A DNA stretch of 16,540 nt from Verrucomicrobiales bacterium (lineage in GTDB: Bacteria; Verrucomicrobiota; Verrucomicrobiia; Limisphaerales; UBA9464), in contig DLVS01000297.1 in NCBI GenBank assembly GCA_003445095.1, positions 1-16,540 of the forward strand, read 5' to 3'. The notes below the pieces were generated by a model. That model worked only from the letters and a program-made list of their open reading frames with translations, was not told the origin of the DNA and did no database searches. A program made the position numbers and the translations under genes. Within the stretch, counting starts at the first letter, position 1. Every line of letters starts with the position of its first letter. This document shows positions 7,370 to 15,500 of the stretch, piece by piece.

Positions 7370-7531
7370 TTAGGGTTCGACGGACAGACCCACTGCCTGC
7401 GCGAGCTCGCGCTGGTTGGCATCGAAGGTGAGAAACGTCGTCGCATTGAGCACACTCGCCGTCGCGACGTGCAGAATGTCGAATGACCGGTGTTTCTCCG
7501 TTCGCAGATCGAACTCGGCTGCTGACGTCTC
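7370..7531 (-). pseudogene. C-terminal remnant of a PIN-domain (VapC-like) toxin
   Basis: Reading the minus strand to a TAA at 7370-7372 gives about 53 residues with the end of a PIN domain: HRSFDILHVATASVLNA and then TFLTFDANQRELAQAVGLSV. PIN domains are metal-dependent RNases, and the two aspartates here (SFD and TFD) correspond to the last acidic positions of the family. The first half, with the N-terminal catalytic aspartate, is missing. No in-frame ATG, GTG or TTG stands before the conserved block, the only candidate being a GTG inside it. Going upstream, the frame runs straight into the ATPase gene, whose stop codon (7530-7532) overlaps it by two bases. The fragment is therefore probably not translated and is left over from a recombination or deletion that joined it to the ATPase 3' end. 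No antitoxin gene is visible. Confidence 0.7.
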
Positions 7532-10500
7532 AACCAGCCCGCGGTCGCATCGACAAGGCCGCCTTCACATCGCTGACCCAGCCAGTATTCGGAAGCGCGT
7601 AAGGCCGGAAGGTTTCCAGCCAGCCTTCTTGTTCGTGATGAAGCAGGGCACGATGCAGGCCCAACGTGTTGGCTTTGGGTGTATCAATCAGGCTCGACGA
7701 ATCATCGGCGCTCATCTGAAACAAAACGCGCAGTCCAAAATGTCCGACGGCTTTTCTTCCCAAGCAACGCATCAGATTGTTGTAGGTGTCGCAAGTCGCG
7801 ATGACGTGGATTCCCACGCCGGGTCCGTTCGCGAGCAGTTCGCGAAACTGGCTGGCCGGATTGGTTTCATCCCCACTCCCCAGGCTGAATTCGTCCTCCA
7901 CCGTGAGTTTCTTGAAGTGCTGCAGGCCTTGAATGAAGAGGAAGGTCGCGACTAGCTCGCCCGCGGAATTATCGAGACGGGTTTTCATCTCGTTGTTCAG
8001 ATTAGCGATGACCGTCGCCAAATCTGCGGCCCGGCCCACGACTGCCGGCTCCGGCAGCGCGGCGAGCGCCTCCTGGAGACGTTGTTGACGGCTCGAACCT
8101 GGAACTGAGCTATCGAGCACCAGGAACTTTGCGGTACCCAGCGGATATTGCGCCGCCAGTCCCAGCAAGCCCATCGAGACAATCGCCAACTCGGCGTCCT
8201 CGCGCTGGCCAACGACCAAGAGATGGTGATCACTCTGCCGCTTGAGTTCCGCCGTGGCCGGTCCCTTGATGGAATTGGGCGCGCCCAACCACAACCGCCC
8301 TGAGGCCGGAGGTTGGCTCGGCGGATTCGCCAAGATTTGCCGCAGCTCCGCGTTGTCACCCACTAGCGCCGGCGCGTTGCCTTCGAATACAAATGGGGCG
8401 AGAGCACGTTGGCCTGAGTCGTCCGCCCGGTGACGCAGACCTGCCAAAATTGTGTCTCGCTCTTGTTCGTCCAGCCACACGGTTTGAAACGGGCTATTCC
8501 CTTCCACCATGCCCGCCATGTCGTTGTAAATCCCCTCCCCGGGGCGGGTCAGCAAGCGCGGCGCGGGATTGGTGTCGTCCATGATCAAGAGGGCGTCGGC
8601 TTCGTTACATTGCAGCGCGATGCGGACTACCATTTGACCGAGGGTCGTCCGCGCCAGCGTGTAAGCGCCGCCCAAAGTTTGGGATCCGAGCACGACGTGG
8701 ATTCCAAACGCGCGTCCTTGGCGAACGATGCGATCAAGAAGCACTGCCGCGGTCTGCGACACGCGGTCATCTTCGACAAAGAATTCCTGGAACTCGTCAA
8801 TCAAGAGCACAGCCCGCGGCAGCGACTGGCCCCCCGAAGCGCGGTGGTGTCCGGCTAAATCCTGGACCCCAAGTTGCCGGAAGAGATCACCTCGTCGGCG
8901 CAGTTCGTCGTCCACCTTCTGAAGTACACTCAACCCAAACTCCCGATCACTCTCGATCGCCACGACCCGCGCGTGCGGGAGGCGCTGCGAGGCATAACAC
9001 TTGAACTCAACGCCTTTCTTGAAGTCCACGAGGAAAAATTCGACTTGGTCTGGTCCATACCATACCGAGAGGCTGTTGATCATCACATGGAAGAGGGTCG
9101 ATTTTCCTGACCCAGTCTTTCCGGCGACGAGGGCGTGTTGCCGCGTGCCTTTGCCGAGGGCGAGATATTGGAGTTTGGTAGCGCCGGTGCGTCCAATCGG
9201 CGCGCGGAGTTCGTCGGTCGTCGCGAGACTCCACACCTGTTCCGGCGCCGGAGTGATCTGCGCGAAGGGCACTCGGACCCGTCCGGCATCGCGGCCGGCT
9301 GTACCCACTTGGCGGAGAAACTCGGTCGTCAGTTCCGGCGAAGGTGGCGTATCCAGAATTGTCCGAACCCCCGGGAGGGCCTGACCTTGAAGGGCAAATT
9401 CAGTTCCCGAGTTCATCAACACCACGCTGTTCTGCCGCATCGCCTCCAACACCGATTCGGGCACCGCGTGCCGAACGTCGCGGTGAATGAGCGTATACAC
9501 ACCACAACGCGCGCCACTCGCCGCAATGTTCAACAAGCGCCGCAAGGCGAGATCGCTGAAATTCGCCGGGAAATCCGCCAGCACCAGGAAATGGTACTTT
9601 TCCGCAATGTTGCCCGCTTCGGCATTGTACTCGGCAATCGTCGCGTATTCGTTGCGCAGATACATTTGGATTACTTTCTCCATGTGTGCGCTCAGATCGG
9701 CCAAGCGTTGCTCGATTTCTGCGGACTGTGTCCAGATGCGGTGGTTGATGAGATTCTCCTCGAAATCAGCCAAATGCATCACGCCGGCGAAGCTTTGCCC
9801 CAGTCGAACCGGATCGATGATCGTGATGTTGAGTTTACCCGGAGGCGTCGCGGCCAACAGGCGCAGCAGAATCTGGTTGAACGTGTCCGCCGCCGCTTCA
9901 GCACCGGTTCGGCCCACCTCGATCAGTAACGAACCAGCGCTGGGAAATGTTAGCAGCAGCGGCAGTGTGAGCTGTTTTGGACCCGGCAGAACGAGCTCGG
10001 GATCTTCAGGCAACGCGCCACACAGCCGAACCAAATCAACCTCCAATCGTCCGAACGGCACTGCTTCCCCGAACTCCCCGGGCGGTCGCCAACCCTGCCA
10101 ATGTTCTCGTTCCCAGGAGGGGAATTCCCGGTTGGCTGCTTTTTGGACGGCGCCAATTTGGGCGAAGAGCGGATCAAGCCGCTGGTGCCACTCGGCCGCC
10201 AGAGACTGTTTCAGAACAGCGACTTCCTCCTGCAACTCCGCCGTTCGTTGTTCATATTCCTGGATCACCGGCTGTTGCCGAGACGCGCCCGCAGAGCGTA
10301 CGGCCTCCTTCTCCATCTGCTGCGCTTTCTCCAAATGAGTTCGCCGCGCCCGCTCAACTTCCTCAAGCCGTTGGCTCAAGCGAGCCGCCCTTTCGTCCCG
10401 CAACCGAGGCCAGACTTCGCGCCGTTGGCGGGCCTCGCCGGCGGCCCGATCCCAAAGCGCGGCCAAATCCTCCCGTCGCTGCCGAGCGTCATGAATGATC

Positions 10501-11420
10501 TGCTGATGTTGGTTGGCGTGATGCTTGGTGGCATTCTCTTCGGCCACGGACTGCCACTGCTTCGCGCGAGTTAGCGCTTCGGTGACCTTGCTTGCCTGCA
10601 ACTTCCCCGTCTTTCGGCCCGCCCAATGCAACAGCGCGAACACCACAATCGCCGCTGCAAAAATACCCAGGGCCTGCGGCCCAGTCAGCCCCGGCCGTCC
10701 GAGGCGCGGCAAGAGCCAGACTCCCATGGCGCACGCGACCGCGACAGTGCCCACGACCAACCAGGGCGGCACAAATCGAAAAAAGGCCGGCACGCTGAGT
10801 CGGCGAAACTTGGGCAGTTCTTCCGAGGCTCGCTGAATCAAGTCACCCGCCGCCGAGAGAAGTTGGTCTTCCTTTCGCTCCGTCTCCGCCGTCGACAAGC
10901 TAGGCGGTCGCGCCAGGGCCCGACGAAAACTCGGGTATCCGCGAAAGGCCGCGCTCGCTTCCTTGAGCCTCGCGACCAGTTCGCGGCGCTGCTCTGCCAA
11001 CCGTGCACTGAATTCTTGGAACCAAATCTCATTGGCCTCGAGTGCCGCCTTCTCCTCCCGCTCCGTGTCTAAGGTTCCCTTTTGAACGGTGAATCGGTGC
11101 CGACCTTCTTCGCGCTCGATCCGATCCAACGCCGATTTCCTTGCTGCACGCTGAGCCTTTTGCAATCGCTGCCGGCGCTGCTGCAAAGCGAGTTCAAGAG
11201 CTTCCTGCGCCGCTCGGTGAGTTGACTGGGCCTCCTGCAGCTCGACGTCTAATCGCGCCCGCTCCAATGCCATAGCCGCATTGAACCGGCGCGAGTCCAC
11301 GCTGCGCCGGGATTCTGCGTCGGACTCGATTCGCCGCCACCGAGTCGTAAGGTCGGTCACGGTGTCCCGCAAACGCACCACTAAGTCTAAAGTGTGACTA
11401 ACACTGAGATGTCTATTCAC
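7530..11420 (-). CDS. FtsK/SpoIIIE-EssC-like secretion ATPase with coiled coils and two membrane helices
   Basis: This 1296-residue protein probably sits in the inner membrane and drives transport. In order: coiled coil about 1-200, rich in Glu, Arg, Ala and Gln; transmembrane helices about 214-238 (PWLVVGTVAVACAMGVWLL) and 249-266; coiled coil about 280-430; ATPase-like module 1 about 455-720, with the P-loop lost (VGRTGAEAAADTF at 502-514); module 2 about 740-990, with Walker A GKTGSGKST (767-775), Walker B VLLIDEF (871-877, E876) and GSQT (912-915); module 3 about 1040-1290, with degenerate sites (VGQREDAEL, FLFIQGLQ). Two helices followed by three tandem FtsK-type modules is the plan of EssC/EccC of type VII secretion. 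There is no FHA domain and no FtsK gamma DNA-binding domain, which argues against a DNA pump. The GTG start (11418-11420) overlaps the previous stop by eight bases and is preceded by CGGAG at good spacing. Confidence 0.85.
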   Translation of the reverse strand: MNRHLSVSHTLDLVVRLRDTVTDLTTRWRRIESDAESRRSVDSRRFNAAMALERARLDVELQEAQSTHRAAQEALELALQQRRQRLQKAQRAARKSALDRIEREEGRHRFTVQKGTLDTEREEKAALEANEIWFQEFSARLAEQRRELVARLKEASAAFRGYPSFRRALARPPSLSTAETERKEDQLLSAAGDLIQRASEELPKFRRLSVPAFFRFVPPWLVVGTVAVACAMGVWLLPRLGRPGLTGPQALGIFAAAIVVFALLHWAGRKTGKLQASKVTEALTRAKQWQSVAEENATKHHANQHQQIIHDARQRREDLAALWDRAAGEARQRREVWPRLRDERAARLSQRLEEVERARRTHLEKAQQMEKEAVRSAGASRQQPVIQEYEQRTAELQEEVAVLKQSLAAEWHQRLDPLFAQIGAVQKAANREFPSWEREHWQGWRPPGEFGEAVPFGRLEVDLVRLCGALPEDPELVLPGPKQLTLPLLLTFPSAGSLLIEVGRTGAEAAADTFNQILLRLLAATPPGKLNITIIDPVRLGQSFAGVMHLADFEENLINHRIWTQSAEIEQRLADLSAHMEKVIQMYLRNEYATIAEYNAEAGNIAEKYHFLVLADFPANFSDLALRRLLNIAASGARCGVYTLIHRDVRHAVPESVLEAMRQNSVVLMNSGTEFALQGQALPGVRTILDTPPSPELTTEFLRQVGTAGRDAGRVRVPFAQITPAPEQVWSLATTDELRAPIGRTGATKLQYLALGKGTRQHALVAGKTGSGKSTLFHVMINSLSVWYGPDQVEFFLVDFKKGVEFKCYASQRLPHARVVAIESDREFGLSVLQKVDDELRRRGDLFRQLGVQDLAGHHRASGGQSLPRAVLLIDEFQEFFVEDDRVSQTAAVLLDRIVRQGRAFGIHVVLGSQTLGGAYTLARTTLGQMVVRIALQCNEADALLIMDDTNPAPRLLTRPGEGIYNDMAGMVEGNSPFQTVWLDEQERDTILAGLRHRADDSGQRALAPFVFEGNAPALVGDNAELRQILANPPSQPPASGRLWLGAPNSIKGPATAELKRQSDHHLLVVGQREDAELAIVSMGLLGLAAQYPLGTAKFLVLDSSVPGSSRQQRLQEALAALPEPAVVGRAADLATVIANLNNEMKTRLDNSAGELVATFLFIQGLQHFKKLTVEDEFSLGSGDETNPASQFRELLANGPGVGIHVIATCDTYNNLMRCLGRKAVGHFGLRVLFQMSADDSSSLIDTPKANTLGLHRALLHHEQEGWLETFRPYALPNTGWVSDVKAALSMRPRAG

Positions 11421-11625
11421 AATCGCTCCGGAGTCGCGTCAACATTTCGTCGAGTTGCTCGATCACGCCCACAGTGTTTTCCACCCCGGCCTCGAGTTCC
11501 ACCAGGTAGGTCTGTTCAAACTGCCGAGCCTGATCATCACGCCAGTGGTCCTTGGTCGAAGCCCATTTGACTAAAAGCGCCTTCGTTAGGGCCACCAGCC
11601 GCATTCGGTCTGCGGTCAAATTCAC
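11413..11625 (-). CDS. Small WXG100-like helical protein (70 residues)
   Basis: This 70-residue, cysteine-poor protein is predicted to be helical, with no signal peptide. The motif WRDDQARQF (28-36) fits W-x-D-x5-F, the same spacing as in its two upstream neighbours, and sits where a helical hairpin would turn. The second helix (about 35-68) is an amphipathic heptad-like stretch, LVELEAGVENTVGVIEQLDEML. WXG100 proteins are normally about 100 residues, so the first helix is short here. The GTG start (11623-11625) overlaps the preceding TGA as GTGA and has an ideal ribosome binding site, AGGAGG (11632-11637), six bases upstream inside the previous gene. That fixes the start and suggests strong, coupled translation. 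It is probably a substrate or structural partner of the ATPase that follows; this rests on motif and position only. Confidence 0.75.
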   Translation of the reverse strand: MNLTADRMRLVALTKALLVKWASTKDHWRDDQARQFEQTYLVELEAGVENTVGVIEQLDEMLTRLRSDCE

Positions 11626-12173
11626 AGCGTCCCTCCTAACGTGGCCGGAACGGGCGGCGCCGCGCTTGGCGACGAATCTGGGATCGGATTGGTCGACGGC
11701 GGTGGCTGGCCGGCATATTCCGCTAGGAGATCCAGCGTCCGGGTCAGCGAGGCAGCGGCGCGCGGCATCTCGAGGGCAAAGATGTTTCGCAAGGAATCCA
11801 ACTGCCGGGCCAGCGGTGCGATTCGACTGTCAAAATCCCGACACCACTTCGTTACTCGCCGCAACCGTTCGGTGGCTTCTTCCAACGCTGCTTTCGCCTT
11901 TCGGACGGCCACGATTTCGGCGTCCGTGGCCTCTCGGAGATGGGACATGCGGGCGCTGAGCAGCGCGTCTTGAGCCTCCCTCAGGAGTCGGTTCCGTCGT
12001 TGGACCTCCCGCTCCCAGAAACGTAGTCGGTCCTCATCTAGCCACGAACGAACTCGCATCACCTCGCCGCTAATCTCGTCCAACGTCGGTCGGGCCGCGT
12101 CCAAATAGGTCAACAAGCTGGCGCGAAACGACTCAATGGCTTCGATCGAGCTGACCTGGGCGCGTTCGGACAT
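11622..12173 (-). CDS. Coiled-coil protein with a WXG100-like W-x-D-x5-F motif and proline-rich tail (183 residues)
   Basis: I do not recognise a named family. I chose ATG 12171-12173 (MSERAQVSS), 16 bases after the stop of the WXG100-like gene; a longer frame up to 12215 would overlap that gene and adds no helical or conserved-looking sequence. Residues 8-155 are predicted to be almost all helix. WLDEDRLRF (44-52) has the same W-x-D-x5-F spacing as both small neighbours and sits after a first helix of about 40 residues. A long basic/acidic coiled coil follows (about 53-110, RREVQ-type heptads), then two further helices. The last 28 residues are Pro/Ser/Ala-rich (QPPPSTNPIPDSSPSAAPPV), a flexible tail. 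There is no signal peptide. The size, the motif near the N terminus and the extra helices resemble a larger WXG/LXG-like partner or substrate for the ATPase. That reading is inference. Confidence 0.7.
   Translation of the reverse strand: MSERAQVSSIEAIESFRASLLTYLDAARPTLDEISGEVMRVRSWLDEDRLRFWEREVQRRNRLLREAQDALLSARMSHLREATDAEIVAVRKAKAALEEATERLRRVTKWCRDFDSRIAPLARQLDSLRNIFALEMPRAAASLTRTLDLLAEYAGQPPPSTNPIPDSSPSAAPPVPATLGGTL
11632..11637 (-). promoter_or_regulatory. Strong Shine-Dalgarno site inside the upstream gene
   Basis: The minus strand reads AGGAGG here, six bases before the GTG start of the 70-residue gene and inside the last codons of the 183-residue gene. It is the best ribosome binding site in the window and supports the GTG as the true start. 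Confidence 0.75.
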
Positions 12174-12189
12174 ACAAAATCGGAGACGA

Positions 12190-12462
12190 TCAACGCTGAC
12201 TGAGGTATTCCTCAATACGCCGAGCCTTGCGGAGGAGGTACGGGGTATGGCGGCTCGATACCTCCATGAACTTCTTCAGCGCCTTGACGGTCTGGGCAAA
12301 CTCCTCAGTGAACTTGGTGTGTTCCTGATCCTGCCACGTCTCACCCAAGGCGGTGAAGCGGGATTGCAGAGCCGACATGCGGTTCTGCAAATCGGCGTTG
12401 AACGATTGCAGTTCCTCGGCGAAACGCCGGACCTGCTCGGGATCCATGATTGCCTGCGCCAT
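12190..12462 (-). CDS. WXG100 (ESX)-like protein, 90 residues
   Basis: The length and build fit the WXG100 family: helix 1 about 7-38 (DPEQVRRFAEELQSFNADLQ), a turn with WQD at 43-45, and helix 2 about 47-88. In place of W-x-G there is W-x-D, and F51 follows at the same spacing as in the two downstream genes (WQDQEHTKF). ESX proteins form antiparallel helical-hairpin dimers and leave through type VII secretion ATPases of the FtsK/SpoIIIE class. Such an ATPase is encoded three genes downstream in the same operon. There is no signal peptide, as in that family. The C terminus ends YLLRKARRIEEYLSQR; a tyrosine-based export signal (YxxxD/E) could be matched by the region IEEYLSQR only loosely. The ATG at 12460-12462 has no obvious ribosome binding site, and a second ATG five codons later (MDPEQ) is an alternative. 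It is probably the first gene of the operon. Confidence 0.78.
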   Translation of the reverse strand: MAQAIMDPEQVRRFAEELQSFNADLQNRMSALQSRFTALGETWQDQEHTKFTEEFAQTVKALKKFMEVSSRHTPYLLRKARRIEEYLSQR

Positions 12463-12573
12463 AGAATTACTTTTGAGAACGATGTTGAATCGCCCAAGTC
12501 AAGCGTGAGTCACAACGGAAATCTGGACCAGAACAGCCACGAAGCAAAATTTGAATCTCATCCCAATAACGTC
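12463..12573 (-). promoter_or_regulatory. Gap upstream of the secretion-like operon; weak promoter candidate
   Basis: These 111 bases separate the dehydrogenase stop from the first WXG100-like gene. On the minus strand there is TTGACT (12497-12502), a good -35 box, but the hexamer 17 bases on (TTCTCA) is a poor -10. No hairpin with a U-run is visible, so read-through from the dehydrogenase gene is possible. Confidence 0.25.
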
Positions 12574-15500
12574 TCACGGCTTCGCGGCCAGAGACTCCAG
12601 ATAGTCGAGGAGTGACGCGAGTTCCTTCACGGTCAATCCCGCGGCGAGCCCCTCGGGCATCAAGGAACGTTCCTGTCGCTCACGCTTCGCGATATCCCCG
12701 ACCGCTACCGTTTGCTCCTGGGCGGTGATGGTTCGAATGGTCACTGCGTCTGCTGCTTCCCGGACGACGAATCCATCCACCTCGGAGCCATCCTTGAGTT
12801 CGAAATGATTGGCCACGAATCCCTGCGCGATCGTCTTGTTGGGAACCAAGATGGCCTCGGCTAAAGCCGGACGCTGATAGGTCGTGGCAATGGTCCCCAA
12901 AAAGGGACCCTTGAGCGGTTCGTCGGCTTTCACGGTGTGGCAGCTCGTGCAACCAACCTGGAGGAACAACTGCTCGCCCCGGGTGGCATCACCACGAGTG
13001 GTTATTGCCGCGGCGATGACGTCATTGACCGCAAGCTCGCCGACGCGGGGCGATTGGGCGTCGGCACGAATTTTCTCCGGATCGATTTTCAATCGCTTCA
13101 CCGTTTCCTTCGCTGCCTGCGCCACGTCGGAATCGGGGTCTTCCAAGGCGGCCACAAACTGGGCAGCTCGACTAGTATCACGCGCCTCCGCCGCCGCTCG
13201 AAGAATTTGCACCCGTCGCTTCGGATCACTCCAGCCAGAGTCCAGGGCTTTGGTGGCCACTTCCCGCACCTCGGGTGACCCCACTTTGCGCGCCGCCAAT
13301 TTGAGTAACGCGACCTCGGCGAGAAACGACGGCTCTCCGGCCACCTTCGCGGCTTGCTCGGCAAAAACGTCGGGAACCGATTCAAGCCGAACGGAATTGT
13401 TGAACGCATTCCGGGCTTTCTCGGCGAGGTTGTTTTCGGTTTTGGTTTTTTGGACTAGCGGCAAGGCCACCAGGACGGCGCGCCACGCGTCGGCCTTGTC
13501 GGTCTTGACGAGCGCGATCACCGCCTGAGCCCGGACCGCATCCGGCGTGTCGGCTGCAGTCGCCGTTTTCACCAACAACGGCACAGCCGCCGCCGGGACA
13601 TCTTCGGCCTGCGACAATTGAGCGGCAATGGCAGGAAGGAGACTCGAATCGGCGCGGGCGCGGGCGACCAGTAGATCGAGCGCCTCGCCGGCGGGAATGC
13701 GGTGGCGGGCCAATTCTCGGCCGACGTGCGCCGCTTCCTTAGAATCGGCCGACGCCAAAGTTGCCTTGAGCGCGGCCGCGATCTTAAACGTCTCACTCCA
13801 GGTTTCCGGTTGATAGAAGGGCCCCCGAGTATCGGGCCGCGTTCCCCATGAGTCGCCTTTCCACGGACCTTCGACCCAGTGAAGCCGGCACAGGGCGGTA
13901 ATAAGATGGGCGCGGCGTTGCGGATCCGTCTCCTTCGACAAGCGAGAGAGCAAGGCCTCCACTACGGCGGTTTCCGGAAGCGCTTGCAGAACTCTCAAAG
14001 AGCCGGACCGCATCGCTGGCGTCGCCTCCTGGTCGTCCACCACGGCGAGGCAGGCATCCGACGCTCGGAGTCGAATCAACGATTGGACAGCGGTGTGCGC
14101 CACGATTGGGTCGGGATCGGCCAACAACGGGACGAGCTCTGGCGCCCGTTTTGCATCTCCCAGCCGTCCAATCGCGACACTCGCTTCGCGGCGCGTCCGA
14201 GGGTCAGGTGATCCCAGGGCCGCTAGAATCGGGGCGGTTGGCACTCCGACGTAGTCACCGCCACGATCAGTCAAAGCGCGAATGATCCACGGAGCCAGCG
14301 TGGGATCCCCCGCCAAATCAGCCAGCGCCTTGGGGGCCTCGACACCGAGCGTTTGCTGCAACGCAAAGGTTGCGGCAATGCGCGACGCCAACGGAACGTT
14401 TGGGTTCCCGGCCAAAATTCGCAGCGACGTTCGAACAGGCATCGGCAGGGGAATTCCCTCACCATACCGCCGAATGAGTTCTCGCTGGGCCGCGAGACGC
14501 CGCCGGTGGCTCGGTGATTCCAACAAGCTCAACAACTCCTCGTTGCTGGCCTTGTTGAAATCCGGGAGCGGCGGCGACGTAAATCCCCGCGGGGTGGCTC
14601 GGACCAAAAACCCCACCTCGGGCCCCACCCAGGTGAACGACGCACCCTTCCAACTCGCCGCGTAGATCGCTGAATGGGCGTCCACATCCAGGTCAGTGAC
14701 GCGGGGAAGTTTCGCGAACTTTTCCTGGGTAGCGTCGAAGGTCGCCCCCTTCACAGTCAACCCGTGGTGATAAATCCATTCGGTGCCCCAGTCCGCGGTG
14801 AACGGCGCGTTATTCCAAGCCGCGGGAATTCCCGGTTCATCGATCCACGCCGCCCCACAACCCGAGCCGCCCCCGTAATCCGCCAGCGGCTGCACGATCT
14901 CCTCCGGGAAATTCTTAAAGAGTCGAGGATAGCCGTGTCGCGTATAACCACTGAAATGGTGGAGCCGCACGTCCCAGCCACCACCGTCGTTCGTATTGTC
15001 GCGCGCAAAACCATCGAGCAACGGGCTCATCGCCACCTCCAAGATGTTGCGGGTACCTTCAGCAAACACTTCCAAACCGGTGCCGTCAGGCCGAACCCGA
15101 ACCACGCCGCCGCCGCGAAGTTGCAGTTTCTTCCCATCCGTGCCGGTCGCTTCCATGAATCCGAAATCACCAATCGCCGCGTACAACCACCCATCAATTC
15201 CGAGTTCCAGTCCATTCGAAGAATGATCGGCCGGCCGATCTTTAAAGGTGAACGCGATCCCCGAGACCAGCGTCTTCTGTTCTTCCGCGACTCCATCCCC
15301 ATCGTGGTCGATGAAGACGCTGATATCGGGCGGATGCAGCAGGTACAAACGGTCGTAGTCCCACGCCAATCCGCGCGGCGAATCCACGTCGGGCACGAAG
15401 GCGGTTACCTGATCGGCCTGACCGTCACCGTCGGTGTCGCGCACGCGGAGGACGCGCCCGAGATGCGGCTTGCGGTCGAGCGAACCATTGCCGTCACTCG

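Noticed and set aside
9135..9929. Open plus-strand frame of 264 codons opposite the ATPase gene
   Set aside because: It is antisense to strongly recognisable FtsK-type modules, is rich in Arg/His as expected for a mirror frame of GC-rich coding DNA, and shows no family motif.
7530..11420. Interpretation of the large ATPase as a chromosome-segregation FtsK
   Set aside because: There is no gamma DNA-binding domain, only two membrane helices, extra degenerate ATPase modules are present, and the neighbours are WXG100-like genes.
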